Shown piece by piece: positions 27,187 to 36,369 of a stretch of DNA of 64,000 nt. The notes under the pieces are model-generated. The model had not been told where the DNA came from, ran no database searches, and worked only from the letters and a program-made list of their open reading frames with translations. The stretch covers positions 1 to 64,000 of the forward strand of contig CAKZQC010000015.1 of NCBI GenBank assembly GCA_937139495.1. The letters are read 5' to 3'. Both the position numbers and the translations under genes were made by a program. The stretch comes from an uncultured Saprospiraceae bacterium. Lineage in GTDB: Bacteria; Bacteroidota; Bacteroidia; Chitinophagales; Saprospiraceae. The number at the start of each line of letters is the position of its first letter. Position 1 is the first letter of the stretch.

Positions 27187-28318
27187 TTAATCGAGCCAAT
27201 CGGTATAGTTAGCAGGGTTTATTACTTCAAATTCGCCATCAGGATAAGCTTTGCTCCAGGCAACGGGGGCTTTGGCTTTTTTCTTCGGATTCCACTTAAA
27301 TTCATAGCCATAAAGCTTACCACCTCGGTCTTCGACCCAATCTATTTCTTGTTGGTCGTAGGTTCTCCAAAAGTAGTTATACACCAATACATGATTATAA
27401 TTTTGGAATTTGATACGTTCGCTAATCATATAGTTTTCCCACAATATACCCATGTCATTTCTCAAATGAATAAGGTTCAAATTGCCAACTAATATATTTC
27501 TGATACCATTATCTAAGAAATAATAGCGGCTGCTTTTGTTGACCTCTTTTCTCAAATTGCGGCTGAATCCGCCAATACGTACAATAATAAATACTTTGGT
27601 GAGTAAGTCGAGGTACTTCTCTACCGTGTTTTTACTCAATTGGAGGGAGTTGGATAGCTCAGAGGTACTTACTTCGCTTCCTACTTGGAAAGCAATTAGG
27701 CGGAGCAAATCAATGATTTTATCTGAATTTTTGATGGTTGCAAAGGTCAATATATCTTTGAGCAAATAAGAATTGAGCAATTCACGCAAGTACAAGTGTT
27801 TTTCTTCATCGGTTTCCATTTGCAACAATTCTGGATAATTGCCATAAATCAAACTTGCGTGTAGCCAATCTACTTGATGCAATGGATTAGCCACTTTTGT
27901 TATTTCTTGTTCGGAGATATTATACAGCTTGAACGTTATTTTTCTTCCAGTCAAAGGTTCTCCAGTATAGTTTTCTACATCAAAAGCAGAAGAACCTGTA
28001 ATGAGAACTTTGAGTCCTTCGATGGTATCCACCATTAATTTTAGTGCATTGCCAATGTCAGGTATTTTTTGTGCTTCATCAATAATCAAAAAACTAGAGC
28101 CGTTTAGCATTTTCGATAAGGCTACTTTACTTCTTCTGGCAAATAGCTCTCGAGTAGCTACATCTTCTCCATTCAGTAATACAAAAGGCTCTTGTGTACT
28201 GCTCAATAATTGTTGTATCAAAAAAGTCTTGCCTACTCGACGAGAACCTAATAAAACCACTACTTTGTTTTAAATACTTCTTTACTTGTGCTTCTACTAT
28301 TCTTGGAAATTGGTTCAT
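27187..28318 (-). pseudogene. AAA ATPase with DUF4143, broken by a frameshift near its start
   Basis: Member of the ATPase plus DUF4143 family common in anaerobes and Bacteroidota, often strain-specific. Walker A is GSRRVGKT, Walker B FLIIDEAQKI, sensor ITGSSAFD. The C-terminal part has the nuclease-like EIDWVEDRGG...YEFKW residues typical of DUF4143. The main frame only has a GTG start at 28260, immediately before the P-loop. The natural N-terminus, MNQFPRIVEAQVKKYLKQ, lies in another frame from ATG at 28318. The two join if one A is removed from the CAAAG run at 28264-28266, giving about 377 residues. The rest is open, so the break is recent, a sequence error, or recoding. It ends close to and faces scpA. 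Confidence 0.75.
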
Positions 28319-28375
28319 ATTATTGCTTTGAACGAATTTACGTAAATTCGTTCAATTGGAGGTGTTTTGCTGTTA

Positions 28376-28966
28376 TTACAATATGAAAATATAAGGATAT
28401 AGTGTGTCTGATTCGTTAATTACTTTATTGATTGCACCTATATAGTCTTTGCCGTAAGGCTCGTAGAGCAGCGTAGAATCTGAGGCAATTTGGAATACTC
28501 CAATAACTTGATTTTTCTTTGGAATACCCGTTTTTTTCAAAATATGCTTCAAGTCATGCTCAAAACAATCAACCTTATAATCCCAAAGAACTTTTAATTC
28601 TCCACATTTCCACTCCGTTCTGAATTGATAGATACATGGGGGGCTGAAGAAAAAATGGCACTTTTGTTTCTCAAAGTGTATAGAGTTTAAACCTACACCA
28701 TAGCGATTGAAAAAAGTTGATTCCTCAGAATTGTAGATTTGTTCTAGTGAGCTAATGTGCAGTTTTTTTTCTTTTTTTAAAGAACCGCCCCTTTTAGCTT
28801 CTTGTTTGGATAGCTCAGCTAAGTAAGACTGTCTTTTTGACTTGGAAGCTTGTGCCATAGCCGTTTTATACATTTTTTTTTCATGGGAATCCCCGATAAA
28901 ATAGCCAATAGATATACCTGCTATTAGTAGCAAAATAGAATGAAGCGAAATGAAAAGTACTTTCAT
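28376..28966 (-). CDS. Single-pass membrane protein of unknown function
   Basis: No family recognised. One N-terminal membrane helix (residues 4-24), a basic helical stretch (30-70, lysine-rich), then a small domain with four Cys (KQKCHFFFSPPC, WKCGEL, DCFEHDL) and a C-terminal YEPYGKDYIGAINKVI stretch. It could be an anchored protein facing the periplasm. It lies between the AAA ATPase and the EEP gene on the same strand, about 30 bases from the latter. Confidence 0.55.
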   Translation of the reverse strand: MKVLFISLHSILLLIAGISIGYFIGDSHEKKMYKTAMAQASKSKRQSYLAELSKQEAKRGGSLKKEKKLHISSLEQIYNSEESTFFNRYGVGLNSIHFEKQKCHFFFSPPCIYQFRTEWKCGELKVLWDYKVDCFEHDLKHILKKTGIPKKNQVIGVFQIASDSTLLYEPYGKDYIGAINKVINESDTLYPYIFIL

Positions 28967-28995
28967 TGTTTTGAATTTTCGAAAAGTAATAAATT

Positions 28996-30165
28996 CTATT
29001 CTACTACCAAGCTATCCAATGCAACAGTTTTCGCTGCACTTTCCCAATCCTGCAATTCAACCTCCATATAAACAGGATTATGATCAGCGTGAGCAAATTT
29101 TAAATTAATCCCTTCGATTTTGGTGGCTTTGATATTGGGCGAAAGCAAATAATAATCAATGAGCGTCATGAACGTTTTTCCATAATCTAATTTTTCGGTT
29201 ACTTTACGATTGGTCGGCACATTGGGGTCATAGATCCACTGCCAGCCTTCGGGCATGAAGTCGGGCTTGATGCTGCCCATGTTATAAGTCGAGTCGGTGG
29301 GGATACCGAAGGTACTTGATATTCTATCAAACGGCTCGTTGGGTGGAGATTGGTTCCAGTCGCCACCGACGACCACATAATTGCCTTTGGCGTATTCTGC
29401 TAAAACAAATTTTTTGAAATAGTCCATTTCTTGCTGCTTCAATTTACCTCCATCGTAAGCCGAATTATGCGTATTGATGACAACCAATTGTTTGCCATCA
29501 GGGTGGCTAGTCGCCAAACGAGTGACCGACATACAGCGATCAAGATGAAAAATGCGATTGGGCCAGTTGTATTCCCCTGGGAACTGATAACGGACAGTTT
29601 CGGCGGGCGTATAACGGCTGTAAGTCGCCAAACCGCTGTGCATTTCGCCCATGACTTGCCATGGTTCACAAATCGGTATAGGAACACGTTTAACGACAAA
29701 GTTGGCAGCGAAGCTAGGTGTATGGCGAGGTAATAATTTGGCTATTTTTTCGTATTCATTGGTATAATAACTACGTTTAGAACCTCTATCTACTTCTTGC
29801 AGAAGGACAAAATCAGCGGGTTTGTTTTGCACAAATTCAGTAATTCCTGTGACATATTCCTGGACGAGTTCTTGAGACGAACGTATCATTTTATTGCCAC
29901 TAAAAAAGAAATGACCACCATCATAAAAGAAATCTGTTTTGGCTCCCAAGCCACCATAACCAATATTCCAATCCAAGAAATTGAGTTTAGATTTTCGGAT
30001 AGTATCGCCTGCTGTGGCACTGGTTGGAGTAGTCGCGACGATTGGGATTACCTCTGGTGGCTGAAAGTCTGTGGCAGTGCCATAGACAATACAACCTATT
30101 ATATATAGAATAAAAACAAGAAAAAAACCTATTGTCCATTTGAATACTTTACGAAATACCTTCAT
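28996..30165 (-). CDS. Endonuclease/exonuclease/phosphatase family protein
   Basis: Member of the EEP (DNase I-like) fold: metal-dependent hydrolases of phosphodiesters or phosphomonoesters. N-terminal membrane anchor (residues 10-32), then LNFLDWNIGYGG, catalytic Glu in VLLQEVDRGSKRS, VNTHNSAYDGG, the Asp-Asn pair in VVVGGDWNQSP and the terminal His in FAHADHNPVYMEVEL. All expected catalytic residues are there. The anchored, periplasm-facing form suggests a lipid or nucleotide phosphatase; the substrate is not predictable. Confidence 0.88.
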   Translation of the reverse strand: MKVFRKVFKWTIGFFLVFILYIIGCIVYGTATDFQPPEVIPIVATTPTSATAGDTIRKSKLNFLDWNIGYGGLGAKTDFFYDGGHFFFSGNKMIRSSQELVQEYVTGITEFVQNKPADFVLLQEVDRGSKRSYYTNEYEKIAKLLPRHTPSFAANFVVKRVPIPICEPWQVMGEMHSGLATYSRYTPAETVRYQFPGEYNWPNRIFHLDRCMSVTRLATSHPDGKQLVVINTHNSAYDGGKLKQQEMDYFKKFVLAEYAKGNYVVVGGDWNQSPPNEPFDRISSTFGIPTDSTYNMGSIKPDFMPEGWQWIYDPNVPTNRKVTEKLDYGKTFMTLIDYYLLSPNIKATKIEGINLKFAHADHNPVYMEVELQDWESAAKTVALDSLVVE

Positions 30166-30206
30166 TTTTTAACGTTGATTTGGTTACCTTGTAGGATTAA
30201 TGTCCA

Positions 30207-30233
30207 TTGAAAACTTAGAAATGCTTACTTTTG
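30207..30233 (+). promoter_or_regulatory. Candidate promoter of the OmpA-family gene at 30279
   Basis: TTG at 30207-30209, a 16-base spacer, TACTTTTG at 30226-30233. The -7 box is perfect; the spacer is shorter than the usual 19. The predicted transcript would start about 39 bases before the gene. Confidence 0.4.
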
Positions 30234-30278
30234 TATTTCCAGACCTAATTTTATAAAATTTTCTACTTCAAAAATACA

Positions 30279-31439
30279 ATGAAAAAAATACATCTACTCC
30301 TTCTTTGCTTTATTTTATTGTTAGGTTTTGATGCTCAGGCACAAGTTCTACAAAACATGGTCAAAAACCCTAGTTTTGAGCAGTATCGAAAAGTACCAAA
30401 TGACTTGGGCGAAATAGCTAATTTAGATTATTGGTCGTCGGCTTCGGCAGCTAGTCCTGATTTTTATCATAAACGAGCGAGCAACAAAGAGGTCGATGTG
30501 CCACTCAATAAGATGGGCAATACAATGGCTCGTTCGGGCTATGCTTATGCTGGGATTTATGCCTATGCGAGTCGCTATATCAAGCGCAATTTTAGAGAAT
30601 ACATACAAGTAGAACTCAAAAAACCGATGCTGGCAGGTAATGTGTATTGCATCAAAGTGCATGTATATTTGGCAGAATCATCGAATAGGGCAGTGGGGGC
30701 ATTGGGTTGTTTTGGTGTACCTACTCGCTACCAAGAAAATCACGAAATGTATATCAAACACGATTTTGAGTACTTGATTAAGGAAGACAAAAAACCGCTT
30801 ACCGATAGAGGTTGGACGGAAATATCTTGTCAGTACAAAGCCAAGGGCGGAGAGCGTTTTTTGGTGCTGGGCAATTTTGAAGATGACAAAAAAGTAAAAA
30901 TAACAGGAGCGATAGCGAGTGAGCAATTCAAAAATCCACACGTAGATTTTGCCTACTATTTTGTAGATGATATTTGTGTGACCAATACACGTACTAACTT
31001 TAGTTGCAATTGTGGTTCGTTCGACTACCCGAATACCAATAGAGAAGAACGTATTATATTGGACTTCAAGTCGGAAGCGAAGCAATATGATTTGGGGCAG
31101 ATTGTTATTATGAAAGAAGTTGCCTTCGAGTCTTCCAAAACAACCTTGGTAGAAGGTTCGCAGAAAGGAATTGATGACTTGATAGCTACGCTCAAACGTT
31201 TTCCTACTTACCATGTAGAGCTATCAGGACACACAAGCGATAAGGGCGATCCCCAGAAAAATCAAATACTATCGACCAATCGAGCTAAAGCAATTTACGA
31301 ATATCTAATAACAAGTGGTATCGACAAGGAGCGATTGAGTTTTAGGGGTTATGGGCAGTCCAGACCTGTGGCACTCAACAAAACTGCTGAAGGTCGGGCA
31401 AAAAATGAACGCATACAATTCAAAGTCACCAAAAAATAG
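30279..31439 (+). CDS. OmpA-family outer-membrane protein
   Basis: Signal peptide (1-21, ending DAQAQ), then an N-terminal beta-rich domain of about 220 residues that begins MVKNPSFEQYRKVP, like the carbohydrate-binding-like domain of Bacteroidota surface proteins. The OmpA C-terminal peptidoglycan-binding domain (about 270-386) shows AFESSKTTL, LSGHTSDKGDPQKNQ, LSTNRAKAIYEYL, RLSFRGYGQSRP and KNERIQF. The OmpA domain would hold it to the cell wall. There is no T9SS tail. Confidence 0.92.
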   Translation: MKKIHLLLLCFILLLGFDAQAQVLQNMVKNPSFEQYRKVPNDLGEIANLDYWSSASAASPDFYHKRASNKEVDVPLNKMGNTMARSGYAYAGIYAYASRYIKRNFREYIQVELKKPMLAGNVYCIKVHVYLAESSNRAVGALGCFGVPTRYQENHEMYIKHDFEYLIKEDKKPLTDRGWTEISCQYKAKGGERFLVLGNFEDDKKVKITGAIASEQFKNPHVDFAYYFVDDICVTNTRTNFSCNCGSFDYPNTNREERIILDFKSEAKQYDLGQIVIMKEVAFESSKTTLVEGSQKGIDDLIATLKRFPTYHVELSGHTSDKGDPQKNQILSTNRAKAIYEYLITSGIDKERLSFRGYGQSRPVALNKTAEGRAKNERIQFKVTKK

Positions 31440-31485
31440 TGTACATTTGTCCCATTCATTGATACTACTCTCAATACAACATATT

Positions 31486-31872
31486 ATGAAAAAGACAGAA
31501 AAAGTAAGTTCTACTCCACAAATTCAAGCACACCTCAAGAGTCTATTGGCTGCTTTGGCTGAAAACAAAGCCGTAACACCTGAGATGATTAAGGAAATGA
31601 AGGAAATGAGAGAGCGCTTTATAGAAATAGAACAACCAACAATAGTGAAGTCTATTCGTTTGGTATATGAACACTTAGCCGCCTACGAAACTATCAATAA
31701 CCTTTCTTATTGGGAAGCGGAAGAAGTGGAATTGGACGACGACAATGCAGGCTACGAATATTACTTAGGATTGCTTAAGAATCCAGCAAATAAGTATAAC
31801 CGTGAAGAAATAAAAGAAATCAACGTACAGCTCAAAGCTATTGCTGATGGTATCGTGGACGAAGAAGAGTAA
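31486..31872 (+). CDS. Small acidic helical protein of unknown function
   Basis: Not recognised. 128 residues from ATG at 31486; a longer in-frame start overlaps the preceding gene and is less likely. It is helical and acidic, with the C-terminus ending DEEE. No signal peptide or membrane helix, so it is cytosolic. It follows the OmpA-family gene by 46 bases and is followed by a strong terminator, so it may share that transcript. It could be a small regulatory or structural protein. Confidence 0.65.
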   Translation: MKKTEKVSSTPQIQAHLKSLLAALAENKAVTPEMIKEMKEMRERFIEIEQPTIVKSIRLVYEHLAAYETINNLSYWEAEEVELDDDNAGYEYYLGLLKNPANKYNREEIKEINVQLKAIADGIVDEEE

Positions 31873-31920
31873 AAAAGTAGATGCACATTAGTGTAACCTA
31901 TCAGTAACGCACAAAAGCAA

Positions 31921-31957
31921 AAAATCCTGCTTTCCATCATTTGGAAAGCAGGATTTT
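31921..31957. terminator. Bidirectional terminator
   Basis: A perfect 15-bp stem AAAATCCTGCTTTCC/GGAAAGCAGGATTTT with a 7-base loop, between convergent genes. Confidence 0.92.
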
Positions 31958-31984
31958 TTTGATACTTTATTAAGGAAATCTTTT

Positions 31985-32593
31985 CTAATTGAATTTAGAA
32001 TCGTCAATCGTCATTTTCTGCATACTGCGGAAAGTAGTTTTAGAAATTAAATTACCTTCTATGTCTGTAGCAACACTATTGATTGGGAATCCTTTCTTTT
32101 TGGAGTTGGCAAGTATATACATACCACAATCATTTTTGAAAAATTCGGCATACTCCGAAAAATTTACATCTATTTCTGACGAAACTTCTATTTGGGCGAC
32201 GACATCTGTTGTCGATATTTTGTAGTGCGTATTTTTGTTGGAATATAAGGTGTAATCATTTTTTTCTCCAGCTACTTCTTGCGTTTGAATGTTGCCAAAA
32301 TTATAATCCGTACTAATATCACTGAGTGCAATTTCTTTTTTGGTATCGCCTGTAATCATTAAAATAGAGGAGGATTTTTTTTGTGGAACAAATCGAACGA
32401 CACTGGTTCCTCTAGCCGAAGCCGAACTAATCTCAAAGGCAATTTTGTCCTTTTTGATGTACCATGTCACATCGTAGATGATTCCGTTGGCTGTTTCTTG
32501 TTGCATCTGGACTGTCCCTTCAAATGTTTGAGCAGTGGCAGCAGTGCCAAATGTAGCAATAAAAAAGAAGAGGAGTAAAGTTATTTTGTACAT
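31985..32593 (-). CDS. DUF4412-like periplasmic protein
   Basis: Signal peptide (1-21, ending ATAQ) followed by a beta-rich lipoprotein-carrier-like fold: FEGTVQMQQETANG, YDVTWYIKKDKIAFEIS and so on. This resembles the DUF4412 group of Bacteroidota. It is secreted to the periplasm, function unknown; the fold is related to proteins that carry lipids. It stands alone. Confidence 0.65.
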   Translation of the reverse strand: MYKITLLLFFFIATFGTAATAQTFEGTVQMQQETANGIIYDVTWYIKKDKIAFEISSASARGTSVVRFVPQKKSSSILMITGDTKKEIALSDISTDYNFGNIQTQEVAGEKNDYTLYSNKNTHYKISTTDVVAQIEVSSEIDVNFSEYAEFFKNDCGMYILANSKKKGFPINSVATDIEGNLISKTTFRSMQKMTIDDSKFN

Positions 32594-32741
32594 AATGTTG
32601 ATTGATAAACGGTGAATGGTTATAACATAATAAATGTCGGCAAACAGTTTGCCAAAAAATGACCAAAATACTAGATTTAAAAAATAATGGCTACCAAAGA
32701 GGAACTAAATCGTTGATAGCCACTATTTGTTTGTTTTTTGA

Positions 32742-34181
32742 CTAGTTTCCGACAGGTCCTTTGAGTGCTGTTGTTTGATAATTGCCATCAATCGGACCTA
32801 CGAGCGTATTGCCGTTGCGCTTGATTGCAAAACCTGCGTCGCCTCCAGCAGGGAAATTGCTGATAGGTGGATTCGGGAAGCTTTGATTAAAAATACTGGT
32901 ATTTCCTACAAACGGAATATTGATGGTCACATCTAAGTTGAAGTTCAGAGAACCCGCTTGACCAACACGACCGTAAGTGCCACCATTGCCACCAAATACC
33001 GCAGGAGTAATCGTAAACTGTGCCACGGTTACTTGGAAACGAATGGGAGTCGTGAGCACACCACCGCTACCAGCTTGTGCCAACGAGCCAGTAGTAGCAT
33101 CTAATCCTGGTTCGTAATAACCAAAACCATTGCTTAGATTGCCACCTTTGCCGCCAGCAGCACCGCCACCGCCACCTGCACCAATACCAATATTAAAATT
33201 GCCGACAGGCTGTGGAATCGGAATAGTAGCAATATAGCCAACAGAACCGCCGCCACCGCCACCGCCGTAGATACTACCTGTATTGACAAGGTGTGTGTGG
33301 GTGGTGAGTACGAGTGCGTGCGTACCATCTTCGCCTTCGCCTGTTTGTCCTTGTGCGCCTGCTCCGACACCTCCATCACCACCTTGTGCTAGGAGTAGTC
33401 CTTGGTTGAAAATACCAACTTTGGATTGTGGGTGCAAGTTGCCACTATTGAAGACAGGAGCAGAGGTATCGTTGGTCATTTCTAGACCAGGAGGGATACG
33501 AACGACCACACAAACTGGTGTAGCAGTTGGCAGATTATTGGCTGCTTGTAAGTTGTAATTGAGTTGAGGTGTAATAATATCTACTTCGATACAAGGATCA
33601 ATGGTGATAACAAAAACTTGACTCTTGATGGTGCCATCACAAGCGGCTTGTATCACAATTGGATAGGTTCCAGCGGGTGCAAAAATATCAGCATTGACAC
33701 GAAGCCATGTACTATCGTTGCCATTAAGAATGGCACTATCAATAGATACGCTGATGCCTTGTGGCAATGTCGCTACTACATATACACCAACAGAAGATGC
33801 CCCATTGGATTGATTGATATAGACTTTTGTCGAATCGCTGTTGCCGATTATTCTATCAATATTGCCGCTGGTGCGGCTAATATTAAAATCAAAAATACAA
33901 GCGTCGCAATCTTCTTGATGTGTAGGTAACCAACAGCGTCCTGTGAAATACTGAAGGGTACTATCTTCGGTGTTGAAGACCACTAATCCTGCTTTCGGTT
34001 GCACAATATTATCTCGTTGTAGTGTCGTCATGCGAGGAGGCAAGAAGCCTCGATCCGTAGATTCGAGATGTAGAATAGCACTCGTGTCAGGGTTCAGTAT
34101 ATTGATACCGACTTGTGCTTGTACAGAAACGCTCCCCAGTGTCAAGAGTAGCAATAAGGCAATTTGGTGTAAATGATTCAT
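32742..34181 (-). CDS. Secreted glycine-rich surface protein
   Basis: Signal peptide (1-22, ending VSVQAQ), then a Bacteroidota surface-protein start module (VGINILNPDTSAILHLEST, GFLPPRMTTLQRDNI, GLVVFNTED). A beta-rich middle region (about 90-210) follows, then a glycine-rich C-terminal half (about 240-470) with GGGGGG-type runs alternating with hydrophobic strands. Such glycine-rich halves are found in phage tail-like fibres and surface adhesins, so an adhesion or fibre role is inferred. No T9SS sorting domain is visible. The glycine codons make this stretch GC-richer than its surroundings. Confidence 0.65.
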   Translation of the reverse strand: MNHLHQIALLLLLTLGSVSVQAQVGINILNPDTSAILHLESTDRGFLPPRMTTLQRDNIVQPKAGLVVFNTEDSTLQYFTGRCWLPTHQEDCDACIFDFNISRTSGNIDRIIGNSDSTKVYINQSNGASSVGVYVVATLPQGISVSIDSAILNGNDSTWLRVNADIFAPAGTYPIVIQAACDGTIKSQVFVITIDPCIEVDIITPQLNYNLQAANNLPTATPVCVVVRIPPGLEMTNDTSAPVFNSGNLHPQSKVGIFNQGLLLAQGGDGGVGAGAQGQTGEGEDGTHALVLTTHTHLVNTGSIYGGGGGGGSVGYIATIPIPQPVGNFNIGIGAGGGGGAAGGKGGNLSNGFGYYEPGLDATTGSLAQAGSGGVLTTPIRFQVTVAQFTITPAVFGGNGGTYGRVGQAGSLNFNLDVTINIPFVGNTSIFNQSFPNPPISNFPAGGDAGFAIKRNGNTLVGPIDGNYQTTALKGPVGN

Positions 34182-34497
34182 ACCAGTAATAAAAAATAGA
34201 TGATAGAACTTGCTTTTATGCAGGTTCCGAGCAAAGAAAAATCGAAATCGAACTATTTTGCTTCTTTAAAAATAAACTTCCTAGTAAAAGTATTAATTTT
34301 ATTGCAAACAAATAGTCTTTGGTGCGAATTGTTTCGTAGCAATCTAGTTAGCCTATGTCTGCATATTATAAATAGCGTGACGGGCTTGACTGGTAAATAA
34401 ATGCTCTGATGAGCATATTAATGTACAATTTTTATTGTTTGGAGTTGAGTCTATCAAGAGAATTTTATATATAAGGTGTTCAAAAAAACAAAAATCC
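34182..34497. other. Intergenic region before the esterase gene
   Basis: 316 bases between divergent genes. TGCTCTGATGAGCA at about 34401 is a small palindrome. A 66-codon frame here shows no family signal and is rejected. I see no repeat element. Confidence 0.3.
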
Positions 34498-35385
34498 ATG
34501 AAACAGAGCTTATCTTATTACATTATATTGCTAGTATTGAAGCTGAAAGGCTTGAAAAAAGACTTTAGCAAAGATCCCATTGATTTCAAAAAAATCCGAA
34601 AAGAAGATGTGCCCAATCCTAAAGGGAAATTTTTTGGGCAATATCAATTGCAGAAATTCAAAGTTGAAGATTCCTTTATTACGGAAATTGGCTTGCGTAG
34701 CGATTCCCCAAAGCTGTTGATATTTATTCATGGAGGTGCTTTTATATCGGGCCCAGCCCAACATCATTGGGACGTGATCAGAACAATTACGGAAGCGACT
34801 GATTTTAAGATTTGGATGTGCGACTATCCGAAAGCACCTGAAAATAATATTGTGAAAATATCAAAGAATATAGATGCTATCTATAACAAGGCATTGGAAC
34901 AATATGCTCCTAACCATATTAGGTTGATTGGGGACTCTGTCGGTGGAACCTTGATTGCTAGCTTAACGCAACGTTTGATTGCAAAAAGTATAGCAATACC
35001 GCAACAAATAATTCTTGTATCTCCTGTTATGGATGCTAGTTTGACAAATCCTGAAATCGAAAAATTAGATGCAGTTGATCCGATGCTTTCTCGGAAAGGA
35101 GTATTGAGTGCTAAAAAAATGTGTGCAGGTAACATGGATTTGAAAAATGAAATAATTTCGCCATTGTATGGAAGTTTTGAGCATTTCCCTGCAACGATGC
35201 TATATCTTGCCGAAAAGGATATTTTCTATCCAGATCAAAAATTGGCAGTGGAGAAAATGAAATCGGCAAACGTTAACCTCAACATTACGGTAGGAGAGAA
35301 TATGCCTCATGTTTGGCCCTTTTTGCCTGTTATGAAAGAATCCAAAATAGCGTTGGGTGAAATAATAGAAATGCTAAAGAAATAA
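34498..35385 (+). CDS. Alpha/beta hydrolase, acetyl esterase type
   Basis: Hormone-sensitive-lipase-like (family IV) esterase. Oxyanion-hole motif IFIHGGAFISG (residues about 75-85), catalytic Ser in LIGDSVGGTL (GDSxGG), Asp near AEKDIFYPDQ and His near ENMPHVWPF. It hydrolyses short acyl esters of small molecules; the exact substrate is unknown. I chose ATG at 34498 because homology starts near here and the upstream in-frame start adds unrelated residues. No signal peptide; it has a hydrophobic N-terminal helix (8-18) that could bind membranes. Confidence 0.88.
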   Translation: MKQSLSYYIILLVLKLKGLKKDFSKDPIDFKKIRKEDVPNPKGKFFGQYQLQKFKVEDSFITEIGLRSDSPKLLIFIHGGAFISGPAQHHWDVIRTITEATDFKIWMCDYPKAPENNIVKISKNIDAIYNKALEQYAPNHIRLIGDSVGGTLIASLTQRLIAKSIAIPQQIILVSPVMDASLTNPEIEKLDAVDPMLSRKGVLSAKKMCAGNMDLKNEIISPLYGSFEHFPATMLYLAEKDIFYPDQKLAVEKMKSANVNLNITVGENMPHVWPFLPVMKESKIALGEIIEMLKK

Positions 35386-35663
35386 TGGTAGCTGGATTTT
35401 GTCTGAGGTGTTGTTTTAGTGAATTAGCTGTCTAACAGCTGTATTTAAACTTATCTTAATTGGTGAGAAGGAGGCTCTCTATTTGCTTCTTTTCATCTAT
35501 TTTTAGCTGGATAGCCAAAAAGCTATGATCAAAATTATCCTTCTAGCAATAAAAGCTCAATAGTTTATATTTTTAGAAGAACTATCTCATCAACACTATC
35601 TCACTACAGTGCTACACTAGGTATTTTTTCATAAAAATACCAGTAAGACAAAAACAAAAAATC

Positions 35664-36350
35664 ATGAAAAAAGTAATTTTATTATCCTCGTTACTAATGG
35701 CAATTCTTATTGTGAGTTGTTCTGACAAAACCGAAAAAAATACAACAGTAGATTCGGTAAAAGAAAGTAAAAAAGAATTGAAATTTACCAACGAGCAATT
35801 TTACGATGCAGATGGAAAATTTTTGGAAGAAAAAGCAAAAGATGCTTTAATGGAAATGCTAGCATATCATGATTATCCTGTTTTTGATGGATTGCGTGAA
35901 AGAATTTGGCTAACAGATTACAAAAAAGGTAATTATGCAGACTTAGGATTGGCGTCAGTCATGTTTGTAAATAATGAAGATGATCGATATATGCTAATGG
36001 ATATATTTTTATTGCCAGGACAAATGTTGGGTGAACATATGCACTTTGAAGCAGAAGGAAATCCTGCAAAAATGGAAGGCTGGTTAGTAAGACACGGAAA
36101 GAGTTATATTGTTGGTACGGGAGAAAATAACCGTGCTGAATTTCCTCAAGTAGTCGTGCCAAAAACACATTGGAATGGAAAAGTAACAGCCAATCACATA
36201 GTAGAAGCGAATGAAGGTTATTTTGATTCTTTGGCAATTGTCAACTCTGCACATTGGCAAATGGCTGGTCCAGAAGGTGCCGTAATTACAGAGGTAGGGA
36301 ATGTACACACCAATGCTGGAGTTCGTCGATCTGACCCCACCATGAACTAA
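35664..36350 (+). CDS. Cupin-like lipoprotein
   Basis: Signal peptide with lipobox LIVSCSD (Cys19). The mature domain looks like a single cupin barrel: a possible metal site LGEHMHFEAEG (His-x-His plus Glu) near residues 117-127, and a later HIVEANEGYFDS segment. Some sugar isomerases have this fold, but the catalytic set is not clear, so function stays open. It lies 19 bases before the PLP-enzyme gene and is probably co-transcribed with it. Confidence 0.55.
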   Translation: MKKVILLSSLLMAILIVSCSDKTEKNTTVDSVKESKKELKFTNEQFYDADGKFLEEKAKDALMEMLAYHDYPVFDGLRERIWLTDYKKGNYADLGLASVMFVNNEDDRYMLMDIFLLPGQMLGEHMHFEAEGNPAKMEGWLVRHGKSYIVGTGENNRAEFPQVVVPKTHWNGKVTANHIVEANEGYFDSLAIVNSAHWQMAGPEGAVITEVGNVHTNAGVRRSDPTMN

Positions 36351-36369
36351 ATAATTAAAAAAATAACTC

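Noticed and set aside
30279..31439. T9SS sorting domain on the OmpA-family protein
   Set aside because: The C-terminus ends with the OmpA domain; the sorting-domain pattern is absent.
34200..34400. A 66-codon plus-strand frame before the esterase gene
   Set aside because: Composition and residues look random; no signal peptide, family motif or spacing that fits a gene.
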